Shown here: one piece after another, positions 23,305 through 32,341 of the stretch | Numbering within the stretch: position 1 is the first letter of the stretch | How the letters are laid out: the number at the start of each line of letters is the position of its first letter | From: a bacterium | GTDB lineage: Bacteria > JAJVIF01 > JAGGVT01 | DNA length: 35,763 bases | Assembly (NCBI GenBank): GCA_021157815.1 | Contig: JAGGVT010000145.1 | Location: 1 to 35,763, forward strand | Direction of reading: 5' to 3' | Notes under the pieces: generated by a model | Databases searched by the model: none | What the model saw: the letters and a program-made list of their open reading frames with translations, nothing else | Told to the model about the DNA's origin: nothing | Translations under genes and position numbers: made by a program

Positions 23305-26076
23305 TAACTTTTTCGCCACTTCCTCTATTTCCCTAAAATCATCCTGCGTGACAGCATAAAGATATCCTCTGTCGAAATTGTTCGACAAGAATGTGTGGAA
23401 TTCATCATCAGTCATCATGTCATCAGGTTTGATGTAATCGACTCTAACCGAATACTCTCCGACCTGCCTGCCTGTGAATGGAATCTCAATCTCAGCTTTT
23501 CCCTTGGACAAATCGCACGGAACGATGAAAGCTGTTCCTGAGTCAAACTGGATTATGTTAGTTGTCAGATTCATGATTTCCAGATAGAGAATTTCATCCT
23601 CAGGAAATTCGATATCTCCGGCATCAAGTGTGAGTGTTATTTTACCACGTTCGTTCGATTTCAAAACAGGCGTACCCTCGCTTGTAAGCTTGACCGCCGT
23701 TGTAATCTGGTTGGTTGGTAGAACTGTCACATCGTTTAGAATCTCATAAACCTCGTATTTACCCGGCTCAGTGTTCGTGGGGATATAGCAGCGATAGTCA
23801 ATCGAACTGGTCGCAAGAGGCGGCAGTTTGACAAGTTCGCTAATATTCACATCGGATTTATCAACAGGCCCCAGGCCCAAACCGAGAAGGTCGCCGCTTT
23901 CCGTTGGCACAAGAGGATTGTCGATAACTCTTTTCGGAAAATATCCGAAAGCGTCAACAGTCTCACCCGGCTTGATTATTTCAGGGAAATGCTTAACAAC
24001 CGGAGGCAGATACTCCTCAGGATTTATTATCAGATCATCCCAGACAGGATCGGGAGTCTCATACACAGTTGGCATGTCAGGCTTGTAAATATCATCGGGA
24101 TTTGGATACGCTGTATCCGCTGATGGCGGCTTATATCCATCAGGCGTGAAAGCTGGTGAATCCTCAGGGATTTCCGGGCTATACTCAGGCTGATCCTTTG
24201 GTGAATACACCCAGGTATCCTCCGGCATGATTCTTTCAGATGGATACGGTGACGGATCAATTGACCTTTTCAAAAATGGATTCGGTATGTCATCCGGAAC
24301 GAATGTTGTTATTTCACCAAGTTCAGTCTTTTTGTTGCCGGGATTAATTAAGCTAACAATTCCGGCTCCGCCAGTAATCATGGTTACCCATTCCATGCTT
24401 GAGTATTTACCACTCGGATCAGTCAATGGCTCACCAACTGGTTCAACCGTGTAATCATCCACGACAACGTTTCCGACAATGATATCCCCGTCGATATTTC
24501 TGAAATCGAAAGGCACTTCAGGATCAACCTTTCTAGCGTCGTTGATTACAGTTCCGGTGATTATGTCGCAATCAAGCGCGTAATCGACAAATTCAACTTT
24601 CTGTTTGAACTTATCCCAGTCGAGTTCTTTGGGATCCCACATAATATCATCCATATCAGCGGGATCAATCAGGGGCTTCCATCCGGTTGGCGGCGGGTCA
24701 AGAGGGGTGCCGTCTGTGTCATAGCGACCGGGCCACATGCCCTCGCCGGGAGTGATTACTCCTCCACCATTATCCGGAATGTCAATAGTTCCGCTGCCTC
24801 TGTAACTTGAACCCGGAGTTACAGCCGGTCTTGTGCGTTGATTGTATGATCCCTGACCACTTGACGGTGTGGTTGCTGAACCGGGAGTTGTAGCCGGCGT
24901 ATCGGTTGAAGCTGGCTGCCTGCAGTAAGCGTCCATGGTTGCCGTGAAACACCTTCCATCCTGTTTTCTTCCGTTGTAAAGCACTCTCGTTTCCCATGTT
25001 TTGGAATCCCAGTAGCTTTCATAATCTGTTTTAGCCTTTCCGGTCAGGCTGGGTTTTGGCGGCATGTTGAATTTGCCTTTAGCTGTGAAATTTAATTTGT
25101 CACGATAATGAACAGTATGCCCCGGATGTTCCGGTGTCGCATGAGTTCCGTTAAATACAACATCTTTTACCTCATGGTCACCAAGCGGAAATGGATTTGA
25201 CGGTTCAAATTCCCAAATCCAGCCACCGGTTGATGGCAGCTCTTCTACATAAATATTGCATGTTCCCGGATGAGTTACAATGCTCTCACCACCGGCATCA
25301 TGCGATCCATGTATTTTCAGTTTAAGATAAACCGTACCGACTGGTCCCGTATGATCCATTCGGTTTATGATATGGAAATCATCGCCCCAGTAGGGGTTAA
25401 TCACAATAATCTCCGTGTTGGCGGAGGCATCCGCGTTTACATTAATCCATCGATATCTTGGAGTCGAATCCCATAGCGACGTATTCTGGAAATAAGCATG
25501 ATTCTGCCATGTTGGTCCGCTGTTATTCAACTTGAAATAACCGTCATCATAAACAGCAGCGACAATTTTCAAATTATGGCTGTTGAATCCGCCGCATTCC
25601 CACTCGTCCATTCCCATGAGAAGTTGATTTTGAACGTGGACATAACAGTCTTCATCCTTTGCAGCGTAGCCAGTCTCGGGAATACGCTCCTGATACATAA
25701 GTTCGCCGTCGTAGAAAACCAAATACTCGAAGTAAATCCATTCATCATTTGAAATTGACCAGGCGTTGCTAAATCCAAATTCAATATCAATTGGGACTTG
25801 GATGACATCGCCGATATCAGCCCACACAGTTTTCTGTGTCGCTGCCTGATTTATCCTGCAGAACGTTGATCCCTGCGATTGTTTATATACTTTGGTGGCA
25901 CAATCAAGTATCGTCATTACAGTTGACGCAATCCCGATTACAGCCACAACACCGATAGCCTCTGCAGGTTTCGGTGTAAAAGCACCCGGCACAAGGATAA
26001 GTACCGCAAGAAGGATAATGACAACGAATCGTTGGACAGGTGAAATATTTCGTCTTGAATTGTTTGGTATTTTCAC
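23296..26076 (-). CDS. Large exported protein, Pro/Asp-rich, unknown function
   Basis: I do not recognise this 926-residue protein. It begins with a signal peptide (hydrophobic VVIILLAVLILVPGAF, probable cut after PAEA near residue 40). Residues 60-390 are beta-rich with scattered cysteines (C58, C73, CYVHV, ECGG). A Thr/Ser/Pro/Gly-rich linker (TDTPATTPGSATTPSSG) follows at about 398-440. Residues 450-740 are dense in Pro, Asp, Glu and Tyr (SPEIPEDSPAFTPDGYKPPS). The end is an Ig-like beta domain (KLTSEGTPVLKSNERGKITL). No lipobox, no anchor and no cell-wall motif is visible. GTG at 26074-26076 has GGAGG eight bases upstream. The stop lies inside the 8-bp array. Likely a surface or extracellular structural protein. 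Confidence 0.7.
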   Translation of the reverse strand: MKIPNNSRRNISPVQRFVVIILLAVLILVPGAFTPKPAEAIGVVAVIGIASTVMTILDCATKVYKQSQGSTFCRINQAATQKTVWADIGDVIQVPIDIEFGFSNAWSISNDEWIYFEYLVFYDGELMYQERIPETGYAAKDEDCYVHVQNQLLMGMDEWECGGFNSHNLKIVAAVYDDGYFKLNNSGPTWQNHAYFQNTSLWDSTPRYRWINVNADASANTEIIVINPYWGDDFHIINRMDHTGPVGTVYLKLKIHGSHDAGGESIVTHPGTCNIYVEELPSTGGWIWEFEPSNPFPLGDHEVKDVVFNGTHATPEHPGHTVHYRDKLNFTAKGKFNMPPKPSLTGKAKTDYESYWDSKTWETRVLYNGRKQDGRCFTATMDAYCRQPASTDTPATTPGSATTPSSGQGSYNQRTRPAVTPGSSYRGSGTIDIPDNGGGVITPGEGMWPGRYDTDGTPLDPPPTGWKPLIDPADMDDIMWDPKELDWDKFKQKVEFVDYALDCDIITGTVINDARKVDPEVPFDFRNIDGDIIVGNVVVDDYTVEPVGEPLTDPSGKYSSMEWVTMITGGAGIVSLINPGNKKTELGEITTFVPDDIPNPFLKRSIDPSPYPSERIMPEDTWVYSPKDQPEYSPEIPEDSPAFTPDGYKPPSADTAYPNPDDIYKPDMPTVYETPDPVWDDLIINPEEYLPPVVKHFPEIIKPGETVDAFGYFPKRVIDNPLVPTESGDLLGLGLGPVDKSDVNISELVKLPPLATSSIDYRCYIPTNTEPGKYEVYEILNDVTVLPTNQITTAVKLTSEGTPVLKSNERGKITLTLDAGDIEFPEDEILYLEIMNLTTNIIQFDSGTAFIVPCDLSKGKAEIEIPFTGRQVGEYSVRVDYIKPDDMMTDDEFHTFLSNNFDRGYLYAVTQDDFREIEEVAKKLER

Positions 26077-26302
26077 AATTGATACCTCCGAAAATCGATT
26101 TACGATTTAATCTGATTTAATCATTTTATCAGAAATAAATTAATCACACATAAAGGATTTCGGAGATTTTATGATTTTCTTCATCGTGTGCGCTATGGTA
26201 ATGTTAATGGAAGGAAATCCCCAGCGAGGGGACGCCGGGTTACAATGAGAATTTACTTTTTTAATAGGTCTCATATTGTATTTATCATTTAATGGAGCAA
26301 CC

Positions 26303-27457
26303 ATGAAATACTCAATTCTTGCGATAGTTATATTCTGCATGCTCTTGACGGCTTCCGCTCACGCGACCGAGAGTTCCGATGCGCAAAAGAGATTCAAAAA
26401 AGCGCTTTATTACTCGATGGCTGGAAGCTCATTAACTGGATTTCTGGTAATTGAAAATAAAGTAGATGGTGAAATATATTTCCACGGTAAGAATATCAAG
26501 AAAATAGTGCTTGGACGTGTGATTGTTCCCGCTTCGCAATGGAATGACAAACCGTTTGAAGCGGCTCATTGGGCGCCTAGAGGAGTGTGCGCTACATCGG
26601 TAAATGCTATTCATGTCAAAGATATATCGTTAAACGAGGACGGCACTGAAACTACCCGGATAATATCTATACTCCCGCGCGAAATGCTGACTGTCGATCC
26701 TAAAAAACACGCATCATATTATGATTCATCATCAAGCATATATACATCCATTCACGCCGGAGAGGTCATTTTCGGCGGCGAATACACACCGTTACTGGGA
26801 TTTACAGTGATGTCTTATGGCGGCGATAATAAGTTGGATGAGATTAGATTATCCTACAAAATACCAGTTGAGTTTCCTTTGTGGGTAACATTTGAAAATC
26901 GATTCGGCGGAATGATAAAAATCAAATATCCCGGTGTGGATGAAATTAACGCCGGTTTGGTTTACAGGCCTGTTTATGGCGTAGGACGATTCACCGGCAC
27001 CAAATATTGCGGCATTGGACGAATTCGCGCTGTTCACAGCGGGGTTATAGACATTTCCACATCACCTGATGGTGAGATAGGGGGATTTCAAATCGTTCCC
27101 CATTTTCACGCCGACACATCCAGTGTGAAAAACATACGCCTTCTTACACAATGGATGGTTATTGGGCCTCTCGACCCGACACAGAAGGATTACGGTATGC
27201 TAACTGATTTATTTGTTACGATTCAACCAAGATTTGTTGAACTGACATCTGAAACAGTGGATAACAAAATCTCACCGATGAAATCAAGATTTCACGTTGT
27301 CACGAAGTTTCGCGGCGATGACGATTGGCATAATTTCCCTGAATTGACAGGTCGCGATGATGATGCCCTTGAATCGCTTGAAGCTATCAGAATATATTTC
27401 CCATCCTGTAAATCATATTATTCGGTATTTGTTAACAATCAGAACAGGGGATTTTAA
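26303..27457 (+). CDS. Exported protein of unknown function
   Basis: The 384-residue product has a clear Sec signal (MKYSILAIVIFCMLL, cut after SAHA at residue 21). The mature part is beta-rich with no domain I recognise; notable segments are VIVPASQWNDKPFEAAHWAP, GGEYTPLLGFTVMSYGGDN and FGGMIKIKYPGVDEINAG. ATG at 26303 has GGAG five bases upstream and is preferred to an upstream TTG. The next gene starts three bases after the stop, so the two are an operon. Confidence 0.75.
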   Translation: MKYSILAIVIFCMLLTASAHATESSDAQKRFKKALYYSMAGSSLTGFLVIENKVDGEIYFHGKNIKKIVLGRVIVPASQWNDKPFEAAHWAPRGVCATSVNAIHVKDISLNEDGTETTRIISILPREMLTVDPKKHASYYDSSSSIYTSIHAGEVIFGGEYTPLLGFTVMSYGGDNKLDEIRLSYKIPVEFPLWVTFENRFGGMIKIKYPGVDEINAGLVYRPVYGVGRFTGTKYCGIGRIRAVHSGVIDISTSPDGEIGGFQIVPHFHADTSSVKNIRLLTQWMVIGPLDPTQKDYGMLTDLFVTIQPRFVELTSETVDNKISPMKSRFHVVTKFRGDDDWHNFPELTGRDDDALESLEAIRIYFPSCKSYYSVFVNNQNRGF

Positions 27458-27460
27458 GTT

Positions 27461-27904
27461 ATGGTTTTAATCAATGGTTCGAATGATAAACACCCCGATG
27501 TTGAATTCTTTCTGCCTGATATCAGCTGGAAGGAATTTAAACTATCCACAAAGGAATCGTTTCTGATATTGGTTGATCAGGCGTTAAAAGCAAACGCAAG
27601 CGGGATTGAAATAGCAATCACACCCGATGCCAAAGCTCACATATCCATGATAATGGGTGAAAAAACATTTCCGATTGTGAATATCAGTTCCGGCATATTC
27701 GATAGATACTGGGAGTTTCTCTCATCCGCGTTTGAATCTGAAAACGGGTTAAGAGTCAAAGTCAAAGGCGAGGATAAAATCCATGATATCGCCGGTGAAT
27801 TGATTGACCATCAGAGCGGACGTACAATCACAATGCGATTCTCCCCCCCAATGAAAGAGAAGGATGTTTTAAATATTGATGATGAAGAGGCGAATGAAAA
27901 ATGA
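27461..27904 (+). CDS. Cytoplasmic 147-residue protein, weakly GspE N-domain-like
   Basis: The protein has no signal peptide or membrane helix. The segment LILVDQALKANASGIEIAIT followed by a strand-rich half resembles the LLDxALxxGASDIHIEP region of type II/IV secretion ATPases, but there is no Walker motif and the match is weak. It is coupled to the exported protein upstream (3-base gap). A hairpin terminator pointing toward this gene follows three bases after the stop. Confidence 0.6.
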   Translation: MVLINGSNDKHPDVEFFLPDISWKEFKLSTKESFLILVDQALKANASGIEIAITPDAKAHISMIMGEKTFPIVNISSGIFDRYWEFLSSAFESENGLRVKVKGEDKIHDIAGELIDHQSGRTITMRFSPPMKEKDVLNIDDEEANEK

Positions 27905-27930
27905 AAAAGACCGGCATTAGTTACCGGTCT
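27904..27930 (-). terminator. Hairpin terminator between converging transcripts
   Basis: AGACCGG (27908-27914) and CCGGTCT (27924-27930) form a 7-bp stem with a 9-base loop. On the minus strand it is followed by five T residues and a further T-rich stretch, so it best ends transcripts arriving from the lipoprotein gene at 28390; on the plus strand the U tract is missing. Confidence 0.6.
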
Positions 27931-27978
27931 GATGACTTCGCATTTGCAGCATCTGTTTTGAAAATGGAAACCTCATTT

Positions 27979-28138
27979 CGTCATTCCCGCGAAAGCGACT
28001 GTTGAAAAAGGGCTGAATGTAGGGGGTAGGTCTCTGTGCCTACCCTAAATATTGGCATAAATACAGGGCAACCACGGAGAGTTGCCCCTACGGTCTGGGA
28101 TATAATAGGCTTTTTCAACAGCCGCGAAAGCGGGAATC
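27979..28138 (-). mobile_element. Dispersed element A, copy 2
   Basis: Reverse-complement copy of the element at 7128-7290: same ends (CGTCATTCCCGCGAAAGCG, GTTGAAAAAG) and the same internal hairpins. Its left end is the intact REP sequence. The 485-base gap 27905-28389 holds only repeats and an AT-rich spacer. Confidence 0.88.
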
Positions 28139-28288
28139 AATTTTTCTTTTTAAACCATATTATCGAAAAAGTATTTACATTCTTTATTAAAGTTTTCAAC
28201 CAACTCAATCTTACACATCAGGGTCCAAATTTTCTGAAGTCGTTCGCTAAATCAGTTTTATGGCTGATATTCGAAGCAGAAGAAAATT

Positions 28289-28312
28289 GGATTCCCGCTT
28301 TCGCGGGAATGA
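28289..28312. repeat. REP palindrome
   Basis: ATTCCCGC (28291-28298) and GCGGGAAT (28303-28310) pair perfectly around TTTC. Same family as the ends of element A. Confidence 0.8.
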
Positions 28313-28363
28313 CGTACTATCAAGCCTAACGTACTATCCAGCCTAACGTAATATTCAACCTGG
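28313..28363. repeat. 17-bp tandem repeat, three units
   Basis: CGTACTATCAAGCCTAA, CGTACTATCCAGCCTAA and the degenerate CGTAATATTCAACCTGG follow each other directly after the REP palindrome. Confidence 0.8.
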
Positions 28364-28389
28364 ATGAAATTCATATCTAAATTTGTTCT

Positions 28390-28920
28390 TTAAAGATCAG
28401 CAGCTGGAGCAGCTGAATCATCTTCTTTTTCCTCAATTGCATCATCCGCGGCATCAAAATCCACGCTTTCCCATATCTCAGCCAAGAGAGCATTTCCCGA
28501 ATTCTTTTCAGCCAATTCAATGATGGTATCCATCCTTATTGAATAAACAGTCGTTGAGCCGGATAGAACCACATGGATTTCCTTGAGATTCTTAAAATTC
28601 TCAGACAGAATTTTGATAGCTTTCGGAACATTCTTTTCAGCATTGTCATTCTTGATAATCGCTTTAATCAAAGTACCCTTTTTGTTCTTCTGGAGGCTTT
28701 CCAGAATCATGGATGAATCCTTGAACAGTGATTCTATTTCCTCGAAAATCGTGGGCGTTAAATCTGAAAGAACTTCAGATTGATTTTTGGATGATGAGTC
28801 ACCATTCATGGAATTCGCCTGAGGTGTCAAATCATTTTTTTTGGCGGCGTTCGATCCGCTGCATGCAATACTGAATACTGCAAGCATTAGAATAATCACA
28901 CAGGCATAGTATCTTGTCAT
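28390..28920 (-). CDS. Small lipoprotein of unknown function
   Basis: The 176-residue product has a lipoprotein signal ending FSIAC (C20). The mature protein is a Ser/Asn-rich spacer, a helical and beta central part (about 50-155) without a family I recognise, and an acidic tail (EEKEDDSAAPAADL). ATG has AAGGA eight bases upstream. It is the last gene of a minus-strand run that includes the GxGD membrane protease 103 bases upstream, so it may be in the same transcript. Confidence 0.7.
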   Translation of the reverse strand: MTRYYACVIILMLAVFSIACSGSNAAKKNDLTPQANSMNGDSSSKNQSEVLSDLTPTIFEEIESLFKDSSMILESLQKNKKGTLIKAIIKNDNAEKNVPKAIKILSENFKNLKEIHVVLSGSTTVYSIRMDTIIELAEKNSGNALLAEIWESVDFDAADDAIEEKEDDSAAPAADL

Positions 28921-29023
28921 GATAATTTTCCTTGTTGTTTGATATTCAATTCTATTAATACTATCGCAGGATAAATAAGGAAATTCAACGTAATGTTTAA
29001 TAAATCTTGCTCTTCAATAAATC

Positions 29024-29914
29024 TTAAAGCAATCTCAGAACCCAGACAAGAATAATGATGAATAACACTGCAATTATGGAAATGACTATTTCCTTCCGGC
29101 TTAACGAAAGGTGGCGAAGGTTAACCAGAATAAATAAAACCGCGATAACAGGAAGCGCCGGAATACCCTTTCCAATAATATTGGCTGTCATTACAGCGAT
29201 TGTAGGCCCGGCGATTAACGCCGCGTAGGATTGTATTCTTGGCAGGTTGAATCGATAAATGCATCCTATGAAAAACGCGAGTATTATTAAATCGCCAACT
29301 CCGATAAATGAGTATATTTTATCGGTTGCCAATTGCGGAAAATTCAAAAGTAGAAATGAAATAAAAGGCGGCACGACTTCCTGAGCGTAACCTCCGCTTT
29401 CGGTGAATTCAGCCGCCTTTTGCGCAATCTGCTTGCTGGGTCCCTGGCTTACGCTCCAGAAATCAACAAGCGCAATAACTATTGCCACCGGCAAAAGGTG
29501 TCCGGCTTTGATAACCTCGCGAGACAAAAGCTCTCCAAGCAGAAACGATGTGATAATTAAAAATATTCCATTAGACATCACCAGAGCCAGCGATGTTGGC
29601 AATGACCGTACAGCAATTATCGTCAGTATGAAAATCAGCAGCGATGGTATTAATGCGAGTTTCAGCGACATTGATGAAAAATTTTCAAGATTAGAAATTC
29701 GATATCCGCCGATTATAATCAAAATTGCTGTGAGTACAGCGATAACCGCAGACACATGAAGAACGAGCATGTGGGTGGAGTCGCTTGCAATCGCGTCAAC
29801 ATGACCTGACAAAATCCTGCCGATTAGGGCAAATAATCCAAACGCCACAATCCAGATTAACAGGTAACCGATTGGATGAGAGAAAACAGGTGAGTTCTTT
29901 ATATTTTCATTCAA
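29024..29914 (-). CDS. Presenilin/signal-peptide-peptidase-type GxGD intramembrane aspartyl protease
   Basis: The 296-residue protein is built of about nine hydrophobic helices. Three hallmarks of family A22-like GxGD proteases appear in the right order: a first aspartate in a helix (D151 in VIALVDFWSVSQGPSK, compare YDAISVYK of archaeal presenilin homologues), the GxGD motif with the second aspartate (FIGVGDLII, G205-D208), and the PAL motif (GIPALPVI, P252-L254). The two aspartates are 57 residues apart and PAL follows 44 later, close to the archaeal enzymes of about 300 residues. It would cleave transmembrane segments of membrane or lipoproteins inside the bilayer. TTG start (29912-29914) with AGGTG five bases upstream, overlapping the stop of the upstream gene's region (11-base gap): one operon. 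Not prepilin peptidase: the cysteine domain is absent. Confidence 0.8.
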   Translation of the reverse strand: MNENIKNSPVFSHPIGYLLIWIVAFGLFALIGRILSGHVDAIASDSTHMLVLHVSAVIAVLTAILIIIGGYRISNLENFSSMSLKLALIPSLLIFILTIIAVRSLPTSLALVMSNGIFLIITSFLLGELLSREVIKAGHLLPVAIVIALVDFWSVSQGPSKQIAQKAAEFTESGGYAQEVVPPFISFLLLNFPQLATDKIYSFIGVGDLIILAFFIGCIYRFNLPRIQSYAALIAGPTIAVMTANIIGKGIPALPVIAVLFILVNLRHLSLSRKEIVISIIAVLFIIILVWVLRLL

Positions 29915-29925
29915 AATGTCACCTG

Positions 29926-30951
29926 TTAAAGCGCATTGCTTAAATCAAAAACACTGAGTTTGCCGAGAAAATCGAGCACGATAAGTTCACGTGTTCCATC
30001 ACCGTTTATATCACCAAGCACCCATTTGGATGTATTTGATGGCACCGAAACATCAAATATGGTGGCTGGATTATCATCCATTCTGAAAAAGCTGATTTTG
30101 CTGTCAGCGTCCTCACTCCTGACAAAATATGTAAGATATGAAATCCCGGATTTGTCAATCTGTCCAGCCCATCCGATTTTCTCAACATTATTGGCGGGAA
30201 GCCTGAATTGCCTGTATTTGTTAAACGGCGGATATGTTTTGTGAATACGATAATGGCCATCCGATGCCGGATTATCTGAAACAATCAGAAGTCCCTGTGG
30301 TTTATCACCCATGTAATGGTCTATTTCCAGATGGGATTCCTTTTCAATGTTGAAAAGAATCGCGGCGGCGTGCTGGCGAAGTTCAGGTGTGAAATTACCC
30401 GTGTTGAGTATGCCATAGGTGAAAGAGATTCCATCAAATGCGATTGAGCCGCATCGGAGAGTGATCATCTCCCAGCCGGACAGTTTTGAGCTGAACTCAC
30501 CTGCGGTGAAATCCTTTACCCATTCATTTCCCGGAGTACTGTTAAAATGAATCACACCGACATCACTGACCATATATTCCATCCACTGAAATAGATGAAG
30601 ATCATCCAAAGTGTCAAGAAATACAAGAAACGCGCTTTCGTTTGATGATACAGGCGGTAGAAATATTTTTATCACGCGGTGTATTTCAAATTCAGGATTA
30701 GATACCCATTTTTCTATGAACTCCATGTTTATCGAATCCCAGGACAATATCTGATAAGCGCCGTAATCATCGGAAAGAACCAGCTCATCGCCCGGATTGC
30801 CATCCAGATTGGAACACGCGATACACGCTGTGTAATACTGCTCACCTGCAGGAGGAGTATCGCAGTATATCAAAGAGACATCCGCTGCATGGATAACAGA
30901 AACAGGCAGCATGAAAATAGCGATGATGCTCATAAGCACTATCTTAGCCAT
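29926..30951 (-). CDS. Exported FG-GAP/propeller-like protein
   Basis: The 341-residue product has a Sec signal (IVLMSIIAIFMLPVSVIHA) and repeats with Ca-binding DxNxDGxxE-type loops, best seen at the end (LGDINGDGTRELIVLDFLGK) and start (CSNLDGNPGDELVLSDDYGA). This points to a beta-propeller of the FG-GAP/VCBS kind. I chose ATG at 30949-30951; the frame runs on to 31080 but those codons are read from element C. The gene is 11 bases ahead of the GxGD protease gene. A MITE-like element sits about 40 bases before the start, so it may have altered the promoter. Confidence 0.75.
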   Translation of the reverse strand: MAKIVLMSIIAIFMLPVSVIHAADVSLIYCDTPPAGEQYYTACIACSNLDGNPGDELVLSDDYGAYQILSWDSINMEFIEKWVSNPEFEIHRVIKIFLPPVSSNESAFLVFLDTLDDLHLFQWMEYMVSDVGVIHFNSTPGNEWVKDFTAGEFSSKLSGWEMITLRCGSIAFDGISFTYGILNTGNFTPELRQHAAAILFNIEKESHLEIDHYMGDKPQGLLIVSDNPASDGHYRIHKTYPPFNKYRQFRLPANNVEKIGWAGQIDKSGISYLTYFVRSEDADSKISFFRMDDNPATIFDVSVPSNTSKWVLGDINGDGTRELIVLDFLGKLSVFDLSNAL

Positions 30952-30991
30952 CCCTGATAGACTATATTTCAAGTATGAGATAAATGTTTTT

Positions 30992-31171
30992 CCTGGGAGC
31001 GCTGGTCTCTGACCGGCACCTGAGCAGGCTAACTTTAAATAGTAAAAATGATATCTCTCGAACATGGTTGATAAATTCAACCCCTTTCTTTTAGCATGTT
31101 ATCTGTTAGATATACTCTATTGATTTCTATTAACCTTGTTCAGGTGCCGGTCAGAGACCGGCGCTCCCAGG
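30992..31171 (+). mobile_element. Dispersed element C, copy 2 (MITE-like, 180 bp)
   Basis: Same terminal repeats as copy 1 at 16339-16516 and a matching core in opposite orientation. It fills the gap between the TPR lipoprotein gene and the FG-GAP protein gene. The TATGAGATAAATGTTTTT flank shared with copy 1 lies at about 30974-30991. Confidence 0.88.
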
Positions 31172-31197
31172 AGCAGCATTTTTCTGATATTATAAAC

Positions 31198-32325
31198 TCA
31201 ATCGCTTATTTCGCTGTCAAGTTCAGTTAGCTTTTCCTTTGCCTTTGCTGCATTACTCCCAAACGGATTGTTTGTCAGGTAGTTACGGTAATAGTCAATG
31301 GCTTTATACAAATCACCGATATTCTCATACGCTCCCGCTATTTCAAAACCATCCTTCTCATCCCCTCCGCTTAGCCTGACATACTCCTTTATGTATTTCT
31401 CCTCTAGGGAATTGCTGCCTTTCGCGTAATACAATTTAGCCAGGCTTTTAGCTGCCTCGATTGATTTTTTATCCTGCCTTAAAGCCTGTTTCAGACGATT
31501 CTCCGCTGTAGAGTATTCGCCTTTTTTCAAAGATGCATTGCCCTCGTTTAGTAACTGCGATGTCGTTTTCTTCGGCTTGGGCGCAACTGTTTTCTTTTTA
31601 ACTTCCTTATCGGGCGTTTTGATTATATCAGGCTTCTTCTCTTCAACCGGAGTTTCCTTTACAGGCTGTACTATTTCTGCAGGAGTTATTTCAGGAATTT
31701 CCACAGGTTGTGAATCCGTAGTTTCAGTTGTAGATATTTCAGTCTCCTCGATAATGCCTTCATCAGATGCCAGTGAATTAAGCACCTCATTTGCTTTTTT
31801 CGACCATCTTCCATCAGCTGAATTTGCGATGTAATTCTGAAGATGGAATTTAGTTAAAGCATCCTCATTCTGGGCATGAGCGAGCATCGCCAACCCATAA
31901 TCTGAATCAGTGAAAGAGGGATCAACTCGACGGCTTTTTCTGAACAGTTCAGCCGCCGTTTCATAATTCTCCTGCTTTAGATATATCCAACCAAGATTGA
32001 AAAGCAGGCGCGGGTCGTATTGTTTCTCTTCCAGAAGTTTTGTGTATTCATCACGTGCCTTATCCAGATTTCCTTTGAGAAAGTCAATATTTGCCAGATT
32101 CAATCGCGCTTCAGTGAAATCAGGATTCAGGATTACCGCTTTTTTGAAATAATTCCCCGCCAAATCCAGGTTATTAGCCTTAACTGCTTTTACACCAAGG
32201 TTGTATGAATTATATGACTCTATCTGCTGTTTATCCCCACTGCGGCATGAGATAGCCGATATCGCCATGATACCGGCAATAACTGCAAGGATTATTCCAA
32301 TTCGATATGAATGCAAACCTGTCAT
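31198..32325 (-). CDS. TPR-repeat lipoprotein
   Basis: A lipoprotein signal ends at C27 (ISAISC). Residues 35-190 contain about four tetratricopeptide repeats (for example AGNYFKKAVILNPDFTEARL, then LFNLGWIYLKQENYETAAEL). A Thr/Pro/Lys/Glu-rich linker (about 205-260) follows, then two or three more TPRs (LLNEGNASLKKGEYSTAENR; AIDYYRNYLTNNPFG). Such proteins are scaffolds for envelope complexes; the partner is unknown. ATG with GGA five bases upstream. A small zinc-ribbon gene ends about 16 bases before it. Confidence 0.85.
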   Translation of the reverse strand: MTGLHSYRIGIILAVIAGIMAISAISCRSGDKQQIESYNSYNLGVKAVKANNLDLAGNYFKKAVILNPDFTEARLNLANIDFLKGNLDKARDEYTKLLEEKQYDPRLLFNLGWIYLKQENYETAAELFRKSRRVDPSFTDSDYGLAMLAHAQNEDALTKFHLQNYIANSADGRWSKKANEVLNSLASDEGIIEETEISTTETTDSQPVEIPEITPAEIVQPVKETPVEEKKPDIIKTPDKEVKKKTVAPKPKKTTSQLLNEGNASLKKGEYSTAENRLKQALRQDKKSIEAAKSLAKLYYAKGSNSLEEKYIKEYVRLSGGDEKDGFEIAGAYENIGDLYKAIDYYRNYLTNNPFGSNAAKAKEKLTELDSEISD

Positions 32326-32341
32326 AATCTTCCAAATACTT

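Noticed and set aside
26171-26248. 25-residue reading frame with GGAG upstream
   Set aside because: Too short, half of it lies in a GC-rich hairpin-like sequence, and no similarity is apparent; could be chance.
30952-31080. 43-residue N-terminal extension of the FG-GAP protein
   Set aside because: It is read from element C and its flank and precedes a clear signal peptide; the start at 30951 fits better.
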